Shown here in pieces: positions 24,873 through 25,073 of a stretch of 25,073 nt of DNA. Where the stretch lies: the NCBI GenBank assembly GCA_002779235.1, contig PEXD01000004.1, positions 1-25,073 of the forward strand. Direction: 5' to 3'. Numbering within the stretch: position 1 is the first letter of the stretch; every line of letters starts with the position of its first letter. Position numbers and translations under genes: made by a program. The notes under the pieces were generated by a model. That model made no database searches. It worked only from the letters and a program-made list of their open reading frames with translations, and was not told the origin of the DNA. The DNA comes from Candidatus Woesearchaeota archaeon CG07_land_8_20_14_0_80_44_23. Lineage in GTDB: Archaea > Nanobdellota > Nanobdellia > Woesearchaeales > 0-14-0-80-44-23.

Positions 24873-25004
24873 ATGGAAACATATATGTCAATACTTTACA
24901 CGCAGCTGCCGATTGCGCTTGCATGCATCTGGATGGCTTACGAGATGCACATGATAAGAAAATCTTTTGAGACGATAGAAAAAAAGATCATAAAAATCCG
25001 CTGA
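24873..25004 (+). CDS. small membrane protein, 43 aa (paralogue 2)
   Basis: It repeats the plan of the preceding gene: an N-terminal membrane helix (about 6-25) and a charged tail (IRKSFETIEKKIIK). AGGGTGA, which contains the upstream gene's stop, is the ribosome site for the ATG at 24873, so translation is coupled; an overlapping GTG at 24864 is an alternative start. The last codons and stop are part of the left arm of the palindrome at 24992-25067. The two proteins may act as a hetero-oligomer; that is an inference from pairing alone. Confidence 0.62.
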   Translation: METYMSILYTQLPIALACIWMAYEMHMIRKSFETIEKKIIKIR

Positions 25005-25067
25005 GAGCGTCCTACTCCGGACTAAAGTCCGGAGTTTGACCGGACGCTCTCTTAATCGCGGATTTTT
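24992..25067. repeat. 76-bp nested palindrome at the window edge
   Basis: Three nested perfect stems are present: AAAAATCCGC/GCGGATTTTT (outer), GAGAGCGTCC/GGACGCTCTC (middle) and ACTCCGGAC-TAAA-GTCCGGAGT (tip). The left outer arm is coding for the end of the small membrane protein. The right arm ends in a T run, so on the plus strand it would also act as a terminator. Its near-perfect pairing also fits a miniature mobile element. Confidence 0.7.
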
Positions 25068-25073
25068 AGGATG

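Overview
This window comes from an archaeon, most likely a DPANN-type lineage (Woesearchaeota/Pacearchaeota-like; the phylum is inferred). The evidence is an archaeal rRNA operon with tRNA-Ala in the spacer and long pre-rRNA processing stems, bulge-helix-bulge (BHB) type introns, TTTAAATA/TTTATA promoters placed for leaderless transcripts, GGTG-type ribosome sites, TFS, an archaeal-type signal peptidase, and short 'KKG-x-E-x-S-x-N' membrane-anchored surface proteins. Several genes are of bacterial type (GyrB, QueA, QueH).

Layout. 1-500: AT-rich non-coding DNA with GC-rich hairpins at the left edge and a 99-bp cassette present twice. Each cassette copy looks like a small-RNA gene read on the minus strand. 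495-1595 (-): an AT-rich gene of unknown function. 1745-6990 (-): the rRNA operon, in the order promoter, 16S, tRNA-Ala(TGC), 23S. It is unusually rich in insertions: a 144-nt BHB intron in the 16S 790 loop, two introns in tRNA-Ala (anticodon loop and T loop), and a 47-nt insertion in 23S helix 91. No 5S gene is seen. 7039-7554 (-): a hypothetical gene. 7787-8872 (+): two related pilin-like secreted proteins. 8939-10009 (+): an MscS channel. 10137-12377 (+): a CopA copper ATPase. 12531-14750 (+): a sugar-nucleotide pair. The first member fuses a ribbon-helix-helix DNA-binding domain to a nucleotidyltransferase; the second is a phosphomannomutase. 14770-14897: a large inverted repeat. 15134-17107 (+): gyrB without gyrA. 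17201-17941 (+): signal peptidase I. 18002-18858 (+): a compact operon of TFS, a zinc-ribbon protein and a DUF167 protein. 18888-21992 (-): a 1034-residue membrane-anchored coiled-coil protein with a 42-residue period and a sequon-packed external loop. 22125-22422 (+): a promoter, a set of repeated hairpins and tRNA-His. 22445-23005 (-): a hypothetical gene. 23098-24656: convergent queH and queA, two steps of queuosine synthesis. 24730-25004 (+): two tiny paralogous membrane proteins, followed by a large palindrome running to the window edge.

How the genes fit together. GDP-mannose-type sugar activation (12531-14750), many N-glycosylation sequons in the coiled-coil protein, signal peptidase and the pilin-like proteins all point to a glycosylated cell surface. 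QueA/QueH and tRNA-His(GTG), a normal queuosine substrate, lie within about 2.3 kb of one another. The most unusual items are the intron-laden rRNA operon, whose 16S intron splits the standard 806R primer site; the duplicated small-RNA cassette; the RHH-nucleotidyltransferase fusion with 10-bp-spaced repeats at its own promoter; the coiled-coil protein; and the hairpin array upstream of tRNA-His.
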